64,000 nucleotides of DNA from the NCBI GenBank assembly GCA_015680685.1, contig MNCI01001925.1:1-64000 (forward strand), in the 5' to 3' direction. Origin of the DNA: Gnetum montanum (taxonomy: Eukaryota; Streptophyta; Gnetopsida; Gnetales; Gnetaceae). The notes below the pieces were generated by a model, which worked only from the letters and a program-made list of their open reading frames with translations, was not told the DNA's origin and made no database searches. The position numbers and the translations under genes are program-made. Shown here piece after piece: positions 33,955 through 45,939 of this stretch (position 1 is the first letter of the stretch; the number at the start of each line of letters is the position of its first letter).

Positions 33955-36711
33955 ATGTCCCCAAAAAGGGGATCACAAGAAGGACCTTCACAAGATGCAA
34001 GAAAACACCTGAGAGTTTGTAGAGGCTAACTAGGAGAACAAGGCTCACCAACTACACATGAAGAACAAGAGGCCCAAGAATTTAGCATTTATCAAGAGGC
34101 CCTTGTTACAAGATAGTTGGTCTAGGTAGAGGTTGTAGGACTAGAGGCTTAAGCATAGGGTCAATGCCGCATGTTGTTCCAAGAATGCCTTCAAGCCATC
34201 TAGGAGTGATCTGTGTTAACCACGGTCATCATGGAAATGAACTTTGGGCCATTGATGCAGTTTGTCCCTAAGGTGGTCAAAACTCAACTTCAGGAATCAC
34301 CTCTATGGAATATCCTTTTTGAAAGTGGGGAATGGTACCTCGGTGAGACATACCAATTTTGGCATAATAAAGAGGAGGGCACCACTGTCAACATTGGCAG
34401 AGTCTCTATTTCTTTCTTAGTCAAGGCCATTGCAAAGGCTTTGAACAAAACCAATGTGGGGGTCAAGATTATGCACCTATCCATAAGGTTTGACATAGAA
34501 ATAAGGAAGATATGGCTCAATAGGACATATAACAAAGAAAGAAAAATATACAATGAGCTAACTTTGGAAGAGAGGATTTATTTCAAAATCAACAGATACC
34601 ATCTCTTCCCCACTAAAGGGCTTGATAGAATATCAACTTACATGGTTAGAGGAAGTGCAATATTAATAGAGAAATAAAAAATCAACCTTGCCCAATTATA
34701 CTTCATGGAGATTCAATGATGGTTCAAGGAAAGAAAGGTAGGGAAGGTAACACTCCCATTTCCTTGCCTAATTAGAAAGTTGTGCAAGTATGCCAGAATC
34801 CTAGGTTACACTAATGACATTCCCAAGAGGTCCCAAAATGCTTCATTCTCTAAGTTGTTCATACTAGTAGCACCAAGGAAAGACCTTGGTGATGAACAAG
34901 AACAAGAACTAGAGAAGAAGATAGAACAAGAACCAAAGAAGGATCTAGAGTAAGAATTGGAGAAACAATGAGAGCCAGAAGTTCCACCACCATTGTTGTA
35001 AGATTATAGGCCCTCAATGAGATATTTGCAACAAATTGATGAAACTTGCAATTGGAAAAGTAGGGATGAATCCAACCTCTTTTGAGTCATTAATGCTATA
35101 GTTCAGCCTATAGTTTTTGCCAATCCATTAAGGGAACATATTTCTTTACAATTAGGAAGAGAAGACCAATGGTTGCAATAGATCTTTAGAAATGCCACAT
35201 CTTTCTAAGTGGTGCTTGAAATGAGAGAATGTGTCAGAGTCATGGTCATGTAGCACCAAGATGTAGTAGGTGCAACAAAAGTAATAACAAACCACATTAA
35301 AAAAATCCTTCAATGTGCCTGTTATGCCCCCAATGGACTTAATTGGAACCAGAGATGCATAAATATCAATCAAGACTTTAATGACTCTTGCAGCTCATGA
35401 GAATGTGCTTGATAAATTGCTACAGACTAGGCAAGTTATGATGACCCTCTTCAATATCCCTAGTGATGTCACTATAGTACAATTTAAGCTCATAGCCACC
35501 AACAAAAAATTGATCATGGTAGAGACTAGGGTAGAGTATGCAAAAGTAGAGGTACACCAATTAGAATAAGAGCTTATTGCCTTGAGGTTTGAAAGAAGGA
35601 ATTATTCCCGATTCATTATACTTAACCAATTGGAGAAATTCCAAATAGAGCAACTAGGCTAATTGGTTTAGTAGAATAAAGCAGCTAAACAAGAAAAGGA
35701 GAAAGTGGTATGGAATGCCTTAGTTGCTGAAGCCTAAGCATATAGTCATGTGAAGGAATTAACCATTGCATTGGAGGAAAACAAATAGATTCTAATCATA
35801 ATGCATGGTTGACCACCATTGAGAAGTAGAGAAACATTTTGGAAGAGAGCATCCACTAGTTGAGGGAGCAACTGGTGAGGGTCAACTAGGACATAAGTAG
35901 ATTAGCTAGAGAGAATCTAATGCTCTTAATGGAGGAGGTACGTGCCATACACTAGAAGTCTGCAATTGAGATAAGTGCATGATAGAATGAGGCTAAGAAG
36001 CATGAGAAGCTACAAGAGCACTTCTAGGACTAGATTAGCATGCATAAGCAAATCAATGAAAAAGAAATCTAGATGGAAAAGGCCTACATTAGTATTATGT
36101 CAACACAAAATCCTGACTGGCAGCCCATCTTGGATAGCTATGCCCTATTCCACCAAGAAAAAGTGAAAAATAAGAACCTATGGATTGAAGATTTCAAGGA
36201 GTAGATGGCATTAGCTAACCTTTGTTATGCTAACCTTACCATGTTAACAATAGGTCAGCTTAGAAATGAATTGGAACAACAAGTAGTAGTCACCTATGAT
36301 TTATATGAGAAAGGGTTTGTAGATAGGAAAGATGTTCTATAGAAACTCTGCATGGAAAACTCGAATCTAAAAGAAATTAAGGCTCACTACCATGGGCAAA
36401 GAGATGTAGCTTCAAACTTGACTATGAGATTAATAGATTATCATGAATTGAGAGTAAAGGCTAGGAATTTTGAGGAGGAATGAAGGAAATTCGCAGTGTG
36501 ATATGTGAAAGTGAATTAGATGTTCTTGCAACTACCATGTTTGTGAAATGTGCAAGTTTCAACACACATTGGATCATTAGCCTAGACAATGCATGACCCG
36601 AGAACAAAAGAGGAGAAGTTGTAGGCACTCCTAAATCATTAAAAACTCTAGAAGCCTAATGACAAAGGGAAGTGACCATCAGAAGAGCCATTACCTTTGG
36701 AAACTACATAA
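33955..36711 (+). pseudogene. ORF2 of element D: globular domain plus coiled coil
   Basis: The clearest part (34213-34677) reads SGEWYLGETYQFWHN, then LTLEERIYFKINRYHLFPTK and GLDRISTYMVRGSAILIEK, then LPFPCLIRKLC (about 34749-34781). It is collinear with ORF2 of A and with the element E relic. Downstream it is a Glu/Lys/Leu-rich coiled coil broken by stops (35381-36500), ending LPLETT-stop at 36709-36711, close to PPGTT-stop of A. Because the two lineages are well diverged yet keep the same block order, the ORF was probably maintained by selection while the family was active. Confidence 0.65.
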
Positions 36712-36876
36712 GCTAATTTTGGTATTTTATCATGTCATGTCCATTTTTGTCAAACACCACTGTGACATGAAAGAGTTAGTTAGTTTGTTTATCAAAGTCA
36801 ATTAATAATCCCATACCGTCCCAATATTTTGTAAAGAACTTATACCTCATTTTGTATAACTTAAGGATGATTTTTC

Positions 36877-36893
36877 ATTTAGTCATGGGGGTA
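36877..36893 (+). promoter_or_regulatory. Polypurine tract, element D
   Basis: ATTTAGTCATGGGGGTA lies directly before the 3' LTR, the consensus shared by A, C and D. Confidence 0.75.
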
Positions 36894-37767
36894 TGATGAG
36901 TCATGTTTTGGTTGGGCTCTGATATTAGAGTTGTGTTATTGGGTGTCTAATATTAGGGCACAATCTCCAATGTCGAGGATCTGATGTCATCGCTTTGGTG
37001 CTAGCCTATAAATACAACACTTGGGTGTATGATTTGGATATATATTTTAATGGATTTTAGATGTAGACATAGAGAAGTTTCGTTAGTTTTTTTCTAGTGC
37101 ATGCCCATAGTGTGATGTTAAGTGATTTTATGACATCCTTATTCAAGTGTGACATACTTGAACACGTTACATGTTCAGCAATAAAGATCAAGATTACTTC
37201 CATCATTACAACATCCACTTAGCTTTATTATTGTTTTAATTACTTAAATGCTTCCTATTTTTCTTAGTTAATGTTTATCATTTATTACTCTATATTGTTT
37301 TTGTCATTAAGCAGAATGAATAAAAACTAAGTACAAGTGTTTTAAGTGTAATTACTTGGTAACCCAGTAGTGTTATTGTTTAGTACGCCCAATAATGGTA
37401 CACTTGGTAATCCTAGCAATAGTTACATGAAGTCCAAGGTATGTATGGAAGGTTAGGAATGGATGCTCATCGCATGTAGGCTAGTTTAGACTTTACTTTC
37501 CATGGTTAATTAGTTTAAATAATTGATTTCTTTACTATCGTTAAGAGTAGAATAAGGCCAAAGAAACATCAAGAATTATATGCCTCATTTTGGACTAAAC
37601 CATACGTGACAAAGCTACCACTAGTCCAAGTGGGAAGACAACGAACTAGGATCAAGACATAATGATCTACATGCCACAACCAGTCCCATCCATGAAATTT
37701 GACCAGGTCATACATGAACTCTTGTGATTTGTATGGTTGGGTGTAAGGGATACCTCGTTGCTCATCA
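36894..37767 (+). repeat. 3' LTR of element D
   Basis: This 874-bp LTR starts TGATGAGTC and ends CTCATCA, with a TATA box at 37005-37014. Relative to the 5' copy, several GATATC motifs read GATATT or GATGTC, consistent with C-to-T decay. Confidence 0.88.
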
Positions 37768-37824
37768 ACATTAATTCTTAGTATCCATGAAAGCCTTGAA
37801 TATATAGCTATGATTATGTTTCTC

Positions 37825-38396
37825 TTATGATCCTAGAGTAGGTTAAACTCTAATATTAAAATCATCTTCTAGCACTTAATCCATATATTATGAAAAGAAA
37901 ATTTATTTGCTAGAAAACAAGAAAACTAACTATCTTCAATTATTTAAAAGAGAAGATTACAATAGGGTTACATAACCCAAAAAACATCCTAACCTCTCTA
38001 ATCACTCAAATGATGCTATAGAGCATGAGGCTCTACAATCACACAATGATTGTTTGTAATGCAAGATACAATTGATGTGGAATCTCTTCCACAACCTAGA
38101 ACTAAGAGCTCAATATACAAGTAATATAAAACACATAGGTGAATACATAACAATTTGATCTTAGAGCTACAACCTCTATGCAGTCACTCAATGTGTTCTC
38201 TCAAACCTTTACCCAAGTTCACACATAAAATTATGTGAACTATCATCTCTTCATGGTACACCAATGAAACACCAATGTATTTATTAATAAAATAAGACAA
38301 AAACCTAAGGAAAACTTTCACAAGATCAAATTGAAGTTTCCATGTTGTTTTAATCTTTTTCTACCTTCTCTTGGTTGTTTCCCATCACAACTACCA
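37825..38396 (-). repeat. 3' LTR of the chromovirus
   Basis: It aligns with 43336-43905 through TATTTAAAAGAGAAGATTA, AACATCC...ACCTCTCTAAT, TCTCTTCCACAA and CAACCTCTATGCA blocks. Ends are approximate. Confidence 0.7.
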
Positions 38397-38419
38397 TGTT
38401 GAAGGTTAAAATGAGACAT

Positions 38420-38660
38420 ATCCCAATATTTCTAGATGTATCCTTGTTAATCTTGGATGCTATTGACATATCTTCCATGAAGGTAAGATGTATCATCTAT
38501 GTTTGAGACATCTTCTTATGTACAAGATATCTCCCCTAAAAGATTACAATTGAAACAAGATGTCTCCTCTGAATTCAAGGCATCTTCTATAATAGTCCAA
38601 GTCTTAGTAAAGCTATCTCCTAGACCTTTAAGATGTCTTTTTAGATCTTGAAACCTATAA
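38420..38660. repeat. Degenerate AAGATGTCTCCT motif array
   Basis: At least seven variants of AAGATGTCTCCT or its complement-like form occur in 240 bases (AAGATGTATCATC, GAGACATCTTCT, CAAGATATCTCC, CAAGATGTCTCC, AAGGCATCTTC, AAGCTATCTCC, AAGATGTCTTT). It sits between the chromovirus 3' LTR and the end of its integrase. A frame at 38516-38743 overlaps it and is not judged a gene. Confidence 0.6.
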
Positions 38661-38769
38661 AAATAACTTATAAGAAAAATCACAAGGGAATTGGAAGAGG
38701 TTTCCCTAAACCAACTCTCCCATCCTTCAAAATATGAGCTCATGTAAATAATGGATTAGGGGTAGATAT

Positions 38770-40050
38770 AATACCCAACTCTTGTAGTTTGGTCTCATGG
38801 ACCCCTAGAGCATCATCTATAGCCTAATCCTCCTAATGGATTAAATATTCATGCCTCTTGACTCCTTGAGTGCTAGAAGCTTCCCTCTACTTAAATATAG
38901 TTACATGCCCCTCCATTGAAGACTTGGACTAATCAATAGTCCCCTTCAACTCATTAATGCTACCATGTATGATCTCCTTATTATCTAGTTCATGATAATC
39001 CATAAGATCATAAACATTAAATACAAATATATACCAACATCATTTTGTAAATCAATCTCAAAAGCATTATATTAATCTTGGTCATAATTTTGGAAGGCCC
39101 CATTTTCTTGTCTTTCAATTTTGAGAAGTTGATACTCAATTGTTTCTCCTTCAAGTGTGCCTAAACTAAGTTACCAACAACAAAATTTGGCTTCTATTTA
39201 TCCTCATTCCCCTTGAGAACTCTCTCTTCAGGCTTCTTCTAAATATTTGATTTAACTTGTACATGGAGATCCTTCATCTCTTACACAAAATTAACACTAA
39301 GTTGAGCTTCACCATCAAATCTTTTCAAGGTGTCTATCATCTTTGGGAAAAATTGATAATTCATGTCAAATGGAATTTTTCCAATAGAAATATGAAAAAT
39401 ATTATTGTATAAAAGCTTAGCATACCATAATAATGTTTTCCACCTACTTGGCTATTCATCACAAAATATCTCAATATGTTTAGTAAGGATTTATTCATCA
39501 CCTTTGTTTAGCCATTAGATTATGGATGATATGCACTAGAAAAAATTTAATTTTATCCCTAAAATTTTTCAAAGGGACATTCAAAAATGATTTATGAATT
39601 TGAAGTCTCTATCACTCACAATATTAAATGAAATTCTATGCAACTTTATAACATTCTAGAAAAATAAATTTGTAACATGAGAAGCATCACTTACCCTCTT
39701 GCATAAAATGAAGTGTGCCATCTTAGAGAACTATCAACAATAATAAAAATTGCATTGTTCTCACTTTGATTTTGGCATATAATGTGCATCCACTCCTTTA
39801 TCTCTTTTGAACTTCTGACAAGTTAAACATTCCGTCATAATTTTTAAAACTTCAATTGCCATACCAAGCTAAAAATAGTACCTACTCACAAGTTCCGATG
39901 TTTTATCCCTACCCATGTGACCTACCATGCTACTACAATGCTTTTCAAATAAAATCCTTTTTCTAAAATCACAATTATAAACACATACCTTTCCATTCTT
40001 AAATAATAGTTCATCTTGAATATGATAGTCCTTTAATTGGTCTATCTTAC
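38770..40050 (-). pseudogene. Chromovirus integrase and chromodomain-like end
   Basis: Read leftwards there is a zinc-finger remnant and core with SDRDFKFINHF, then SAYHP followed by SNGQTKVMNKSLLNILRYF (about 39650-39460), and a C-terminal domain with VVGNLV...HLKEKQL and KKMGPSKIM (about 39190-39080). The end at about 38885-38785 reads KRHEYLIH, stop, ED, stop, AIDDA, the pattern of a chromodomain in which Trp and an aromatic codon have become stops. Chromodomains direct chromovirus integration to marked chromatin. Confidence 0.65.
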
Positions 40051-40149
40051 TTAAAAATGGCTCTTTGAGGCTCCTTCAAACTTGCCCAAAATCATTATCA
40101 TGCTTATACAAATCAACAAAATCATTCATACCTTCTACATGAGGTATGC

Positions 40150-41450
40150 TAAAATTCATCACATGCACCTTGAACAATGCATCAACCACCATATTGGATT
40201 TTTCACTTTTATGCTTCAACACAAAATTAAACTATTGTAATGATACAATCCACTTCATATGATTTGCACTCAACTTTTTTTGAGAGTTTATATACTATAG
40301 TGCTTTGTAGTTTATCATCAAAGTGAACTCATTGGGTAACAACTAATGCCTTTAATTCTTGATTACTTAAATAATAATATACTATTCCTTCTCATGTATG
40401 GTATATTTTTACCTTGACTTATTCAAATTTTTTAAAAATAAGGAAACTAACCTACCTTCTAACGAAAGTACATCACCAATGATAACTACATCCACCTAAA
40501 CCTAAAAAAGCTTTTGAAAATCAAGAATTTCAAGCATCATTTTAATGGTAACCTTTTCTTTCAATAAGTTAAAGCTCCCTTGGGTTAGATTTATTCCACC
40601 CAAAATATTTATTTTTCTTCAAAAAAGTAAATGTAGACCATGAAATACCACTAAAAGTTTTGATGAACCATCTTTAAGAACTTGCAAAACCAAGGAATGA
40701 TCTTACCTCCCCAAAATTCTTAGAAGTATACCAATATCTAATAGCCTTTACATTGGTAGCTTCCATCCAACTTTGGTTTTTAGAAATCACATGTCCTAAA
40801 TATGTGATTTTCCTCTTGAAGAAATGACTTTTCTTAACATTGATCACTAACTATGCCTCCTCTAATTTAATACATACCATCCTCAAGTGTTCCAAGTACT
40901 CTTCCTCATCAGATATATACCAAAATATCATAAAAAAAGATGATACAATACTTACCAATGAAGTCCTTCAATACATTATGCATTAACCTCATGAATGTAG
41001 CAAGTACATTCATAAGCCCAAATGGCATCACCAACCACTCAAATATTCCATTTGGTATCTTGAAAGCTATCTTCCATTTATCACTAGGCCTGATTTATAT
41101 TTAGTAGTACCCAATCTTGAAATAAATTTTTCTAAATATTTTAGCATTGGTAAGGACATCAAGGATATCATCCATCCTTAGAATAGAAAACATGTACCTC
41201 ACTATTATCCTATTAACTACCCAGGAATCAATGCACATCCTTCATTCATCACTATCCTTCTTTCACACTAGCACTATTTGAACTACATAAGGTGAAATGA
41301 ATTTCTTCTAGAAGCCATTTGCAAGTAACTTCTCTTCTTGTCTTTGCAATTCAACCTACTGATTTGGTACCCTCCAATAAGCCCTACCATTTGAAATGGT
41401 AGTACCAAGAATAAAACCAATATGATGTTGTACATTCTTCATGAGTGGAA
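40150..41450 (-). pseudogene. Chromovirus reverse transcriptase and RNase H
   Basis: Minus-strand translation gives a canonical RT order: MCIDSWVVNRIIVRYMFSI (about 41250-41190), RMDDILDVLTNAKIF (about 41180-41135), IRPSDKWKIAFKIPNGIFEW followed by LVMPFGLMN (about 41095-41008), and the catalytic loop region near 40925, where the first Asp pair reads FYDILVY. The connection and RNase H follow towards 40150 (for example LGHVISKNQSWMEA near 40815-40770). Confidence 0.8.
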
Positions 41451-41811
41451 ATCCATTCAACTTCCCCTTAAACACATTGGTAATTTTTTCCTTCAAGCCT
41501 AGCAAAACTATAGAATGTTCAACATACATATGATCATGGTTAGAAGTAACTATTTAAATAACAACAAATCAAAAACTGGTATCATCATGTTTCTTAATGT
41601 ATCTCCTCTCTCCTAAAAGGATTAAGGAAGCATTTAGTAAGCTTTGATGCCTCACTTGTTTAGCTATCATGAGAATCAACTCATGGATTCCATTTGATCT
41701 AGCTAGACTCCATACATTTCTTACTCGATCAAATTGAATGCATTGTTGAAATTCCAAAGCCTAATAGGAATTACATCAGTATAATATATTGGAAGTACAT
41801 CACACTCAACA

Positions 41812-42000
41812 ACATCTAGTCCCAATTTAAAATAACACTTTTCTATTACCCTAGAGGAAATCTAATTCTTGAGGAAATAAAATTTTCTTGGGATTTTCCA
41901 TCAATCAAAACATGAATCCATTCTCCACTAAGCAAACATCTAGTCCCAACTTAAAATAACACTTTTCTATTAGGATGGTCTTCTATATTCACATTCCTCA
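41812..42000 (-). pseudogene. Chromovirus protease remnant with 122-bp duplication
   Basis: VLIDGKSQENFISSRI (about 41915-41868) matches the active-site block of Ty3/gypsy proteases, with the expected DSG reading DGK. The words CATCTAGTCCCAA and AAAATAACACTTTTCTATTA occur at 41812-41850 and again at 41935-41972, so a short segment has been duplicated. Confidence 0.5.
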
Positions 42001-42129
42001 TGAATGCATAAGAATTTAATTCAAAACCTTTCTTATTCTTGGAAGAATTAGGATTACCTTTTTGAATAGCTTAGTGTGATGCCTCTTTCACCTCAAAGAT
42101 TTGCACATCTTTATCCTTGGTTGCCTTGT

Positions 42130-43260
42130 GAAGTGGACATTCCCATTACTTGTGTCTCCATTCTCCACACTTTAAGCATTGAATTTTTGATAAGCTACTA
42201 TCTTGACCCTTGCCCCCCTTACCTTGGTCGTTCTTGGATATTCACTTTCCATCATCCCTCTTTATCTTATTATCCTAGCTATCATCTTTGACTTTAGATT
42301 TGGATTTGGGTCCCTTATTAGATTTAGATCTGTTCTCCTTCTCCTTGGAAGCTTATATGGTTTTATTTCTAAATCCACTTAATTTCTTTTCAGCCGTTAT
42401 TGCCAAATCATAAGCCTCATCAAGATTTTTTGGCTCACAAAAAGAAAACTACTACTAATACATTATTTTGAGACCTCCTATAAAGAATGAATCCTATTCA
42501 TACTCTCCAAATTTATTTTAGCTTGATTAAATAGATCACAAATTTTGATATAAAATTCTTTGATAGTCTTTTTACCTTTCCTTAATCATTTTAATTGCAT
42601 GATAGTCTCTTTCCTTTGACAAGATTGTTCAAATTTTATTCTCAACTTGTATTTCATCAGATTTTAATGTCTAATGGGTTGATGATTTTTTCTTTCATAA
42701 ATTTAGAACTCCTTTTCTTTCCAAGTAGAATCCATACCTTCTAATCTAGAGTTATCAATAGGTACCCTTAGGTTATTTAGTACCTCTTCTAACCCAAAAT
42801 GCTTCTTAAGTGCCTTAAGCCAATTTAGAAAAAGCATTAGTGGCACCTAAATAATTAAAAGTCTTCAATTCAATGTACAGAAGTCTAGTAGCATTTCTAC
42901 ATGCTTTAGCAAGCATTACCTCATCCTCCTCATCAAGCTTTCCTAGAGAAGTAGTTACCATTGTTGTAGTCTATGGAATTCTTATCTAAGGAATAGGATT
43001 CCCTCCCATTGGAATCCTTGACTAATGGATTCCTACATTTCCAGAGTTGAATTTTCCTTCCTCATTATCCACTCCACCTCCATCTAGTTGTGAAACTTCT
43101 TCATTTGAATCTAAGTGTTGATCAGCTTCATGTGTTGGAATATGGCTAGGATTGGCATTCTTATCCATGTTTACATTGATTTCATCCAACCAAGCAATCA
43201 TTAGTTGGAAGGTAGACTTCATGCTTTCCATGTCTTTGTTTAAAGATTGAACCTATTCCT
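42130..43260 (-). pseudogene. Chromovirus gag with CCHC zinc knuckle
   Basis: A standard C-X2-C-X4-H-X4-C knuckle (CLKCGEWRHK, stop, WEC) lies at 42178-42137, preceded by a Lys/Ser-rich linker (about 42240-42400). The N-terminal part includes the open frame 43231-43022, starting MESMKSTFQLMIAWLDEINV, a helical gag-type start with acidic repeats. The order and knuckle fit a chromovirus gag. Confidence 0.65.
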
Positions 43261-43322
43261 TCTTAGGTGTCATATGAACTAGACAAAATCCTCAACCAAA
43301 TTCAACCAACAATTAACATAAA

Positions 43323-43335
43323 TCTCTAATACCAA
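43323..43335 (-). promoter_or_regulatory. Primer binding site (initiator-Met type), chromovirus
   Basis: On the minus strand TTGGTATTAGAGA abuts the 5' LTR. It differs from the usual TGGTATCAGAGC primer complement by a C-to-T change and an end mismatch. Confidence 0.6.
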
Positions 43336-43905
43336 TTACAAGTTGTACTAGGTTCACTTCAATATTAAAATTTCCTTCCAACATTAAATCCAAATATTAT
43401 TAAAAGATAATGTAGTATATAGAAAAAAGAAAACTAGTTATCTTTAATTATTTAAAAGAGAAGATTATAATAGGATTTGACAACTCATAAAACATCCAAA
43501 CCTCTCTAATAACTTAAGTAATGCTACAAAGCATGAGGGTCTACAATTGCATAATGATTGTTCTCAATGCAAGACACAACCAATGGATAATCTCTTCCAC
43601 AAATGAGAATTGATATCTTAATATACAAGAAATACTAGAACATATAGGCCAACACACAATAATTTAACCTTAAAGCTGCAACCTCTATGCACTGTTTGAA
43701 TGTGCTCTCTCACACTCTTGCCCAATCTCACATATGAACTTATCTGAAATTGCATCTCTCCATGGTAAAGGAACAAAAAACCAATATATTTATTACGAAA
43801 ATAAGATAAAAAATCTAGGGAAACATTTCAAAAGCTCAACTTGGAGTTTCTACACTATTTCTATGTATTTCTATATTCTCCTAGCTATTTCCCATTTTAA
43901 TGGTA
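43336..43905 (-). repeat. 5' LTR of the chromovirus
   Basis: It matches the left LTR along its length. The right boundary is estimated where similarity stops after TTTCCCAT. Confidence 0.65.
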
Positions 43906-43949
43906 CATCTAGGTATTGATATCATGCTAAGGAACATTGAAAATATAGT

Positions 43950-45192
43950 GGAGATGAAATTGGTGAATGTATGGGCTAAGATAAAAAACCATTGATGCTA
44001 ACAAGGCATCCTATCTAAGGGAGTTATGATGAAGCCAAGAAAAGATAATACGACTACAAGAATAGTTATATAGCATCATGTCACTAGTACTTGCACCCTC
44101 AACTCTCAAGTTTGAGATACAAATTAAGCATCTACTACTAACTTGTTTAAGGTGCAACAAGGTGTGAAAGAATCAATATTCATGAAAGATTACCTAAAGA
44201 GACAAATCTTCATGTTAAAGAATCAATCCAAAGAGTGGGAGAAGATGAGCTGAGAAAAGGAAAAATAGATACTTACTCTCTCTTACTAGGTATAAATGAT
44301 CAATTGAGAAACCAAATCATGGTCCAATTTAGGAATAAATACCTTCATACAAAAAATGAGCATGGGAGCTTGTATCACATGTTACTCTAGAATACAACCT
44401 AGAAAACCAATAAGCTCATGAAAGTACACATGATTGACTAGGCAACCTAAAAATTTGATTTACGTAGATTACATAAATGAGTAGCTCTTCTAAATGAGTG
44501 AGTAACAAGGAAGCAATGATAGGTTAACAAGAAATTCAATTCCTTGTATGTGAAACTCTATCACATGGTTGCAAGTAAATCAACACTACATGAGAAGATG
44601 AATCTCATATAGAACATGTATATCATTTTCCTTGAAGAAAAAGTAGTGGTCCTTGAGAGAATACTTAAGAGAAAAAAGAAAGACATATAAGTTAAGTAGA
44701 AGAGATATCTACATGTTTTTTAAGCCTCTTTAGGAAGGCCATGTAATAAATTAAAAGAATGAATCCACAAGATACTAAACAAATTAAAGATAGCCCAATA
44801 CAAGCTCATATAAATGATGTGATTCCATAAGTAGTTCCAAGTTAAAGCACAATATTGTAGATGTACATTGTTATTTGAGTAGGTATTGATATAGAAATAA
44901 AATAAGAAACTTCATGTCAAGGTGATAGACCTTGAGATGTAGCTACAAAGATTTCATATGTCCATCACTAGTACTTCAAACTTCTTTCCATATCAAATAG
45001 GCATGTTAGGAGGATTTCATCTTTAGCCCCGACTTGCAACTCTTCTCATTGAGATGGCTTACATTTTATTATAGTCATCATTAATTTTATACACTTCTAA
45101 ATTCTCTACATTAACCTTATCATGTTTCTAGTTCCAATTTTATGTTTTGAGGTGTTAAAGCTATGGGACTAGCTTTACTCAATTATGGGAGA
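43950..45192 (+). pseudogene. Decayed coiled-coil ORF, probable ORF2 of element F
   Basis: One continuous plus frame at about 44457-44697 has only TGA, TAG or TAA interruptions and reads as a coiled coil: DLRRLHK, VALLNE, VNKKFNSLYVKLYHMVASK, LHEKMNLI, YIIFLEEKVVVLERILKRKK. The segment is followed by a tract ending ATGGGAGAATGATGAG, the same purine tract plus LTR start seen after ORF2 in A and D. I infer an ORF2 relative of a further lineage. The upstream part is too decayed to read. Confidence 0.4.
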
Positions 45193-45193
45193 A

Positions 45194-45700
45194 TGATGAG
45201 TCATCGAATGGTAGCTTAGAAGTTGATTGTAAGTCTTGGAGTTAAGAAGTATCATGTGCATTCTTTGTTTATAGCTCTAGAGTGTTTGGTTAAGGTTTGT
45301 ATCTTTGGAGCATGCATCCTTACTTCCTATGTAACCTTTTCAAATTTTGAGAATGTCTTAAGTCTCCTAGGATGTTTAAACTCCTAAAGGTTCTTAGAAC
45401 ATGTCTTCTTAATGTTAGCTTTCTTCAAGTTCTTTGGTTTAGTGTGTGCATTGCAGGGATGCAATGCATCGCTTGTGTCAACATAAGGATATTGACACAA
45501 CCCTTACATCAACAAAATATAATACTCACTACTGAACATCACCAAAATTATGATCAAGAACTACTAGGATGCATTGATGGACCTCTATCAACATCCATGT
45601 TTCGAGAAACTTGAATTATTTTATTGCAAAAGCTATAAATGCCTAGGTTGAACTCTTCTCACATAATCTTTACATACTTGAACTTTTCACATTTCTGATT
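45194..45700 (+). repeat. Possible 3' LTR start of element F
   Basis: TGATGAGTCATCG begins directly after a purine-rich ATTATGGGAGAA. A TATA box CTATAAATGCC occurs at 45633-45643. The right end is not found because the following sequence merges into a tandem duplication. Confidence 0.35.
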
Positions 45701-45939
45701 TGCTTTTAGCATCTAGTTTATATGAAGAGCTTCTTCACACTTGAGTAAGTATGATTTTCTTCTTGTTTTGTATGTTTTAAGTTATTGCCTTCACAAGTTT
45801 AGTTATGCTCTAATAGAGTGATACCTTGCTTTCATAGCCCAAAACTAATTGATCAATGTAGAGTATAGTATTTTTCATTATAAATAAAGCTCATATTTTC
45901 CCTATGTTCTTTGACTTTGATGCCTTAAACCTATTGAAT

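Larger units (their letters stand above)
28715..37767 (+). mobile_element. LTR retrotransposon D (pol-less, two ORFs)
   Basis: This 9,053-bp element is bounded by matching LTRs and flanked by a perfect 5-bp target-site duplication, ACATT at 28710-28714 and 37768-37772. Its order is the same as in element A: tRNA-Asp-type primer site, gag ORF1, conserved spacer, internal promoter, intron, coiled-coil ORF2, polypurine tract. Sequence identity to A is modest, so this is a separate lineage. No RT or integrase was found. Confidence 0.93.
37825..43905 (-). mobile_element. Decayed chromovirus (Ty3/gypsy), minus strand
   Basis: Two related LTRs (about 37825-38396 and 43336-43905) bracket gag, protease, RT, RNase H, integrase and a chromodomain-like end, all read leftwards. 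The primer site next to the right LTR is of initiator-Met type. Every coding block is interrupted by stops. LTR ends and target-site duplication cannot be fixed exactly. Confidence 0.8.

Noticed and set aside
34290-34553. Minus frame inside element D ORF2
   Set aside because: It is the shadow of the conserved plus-strand ORF2 block.
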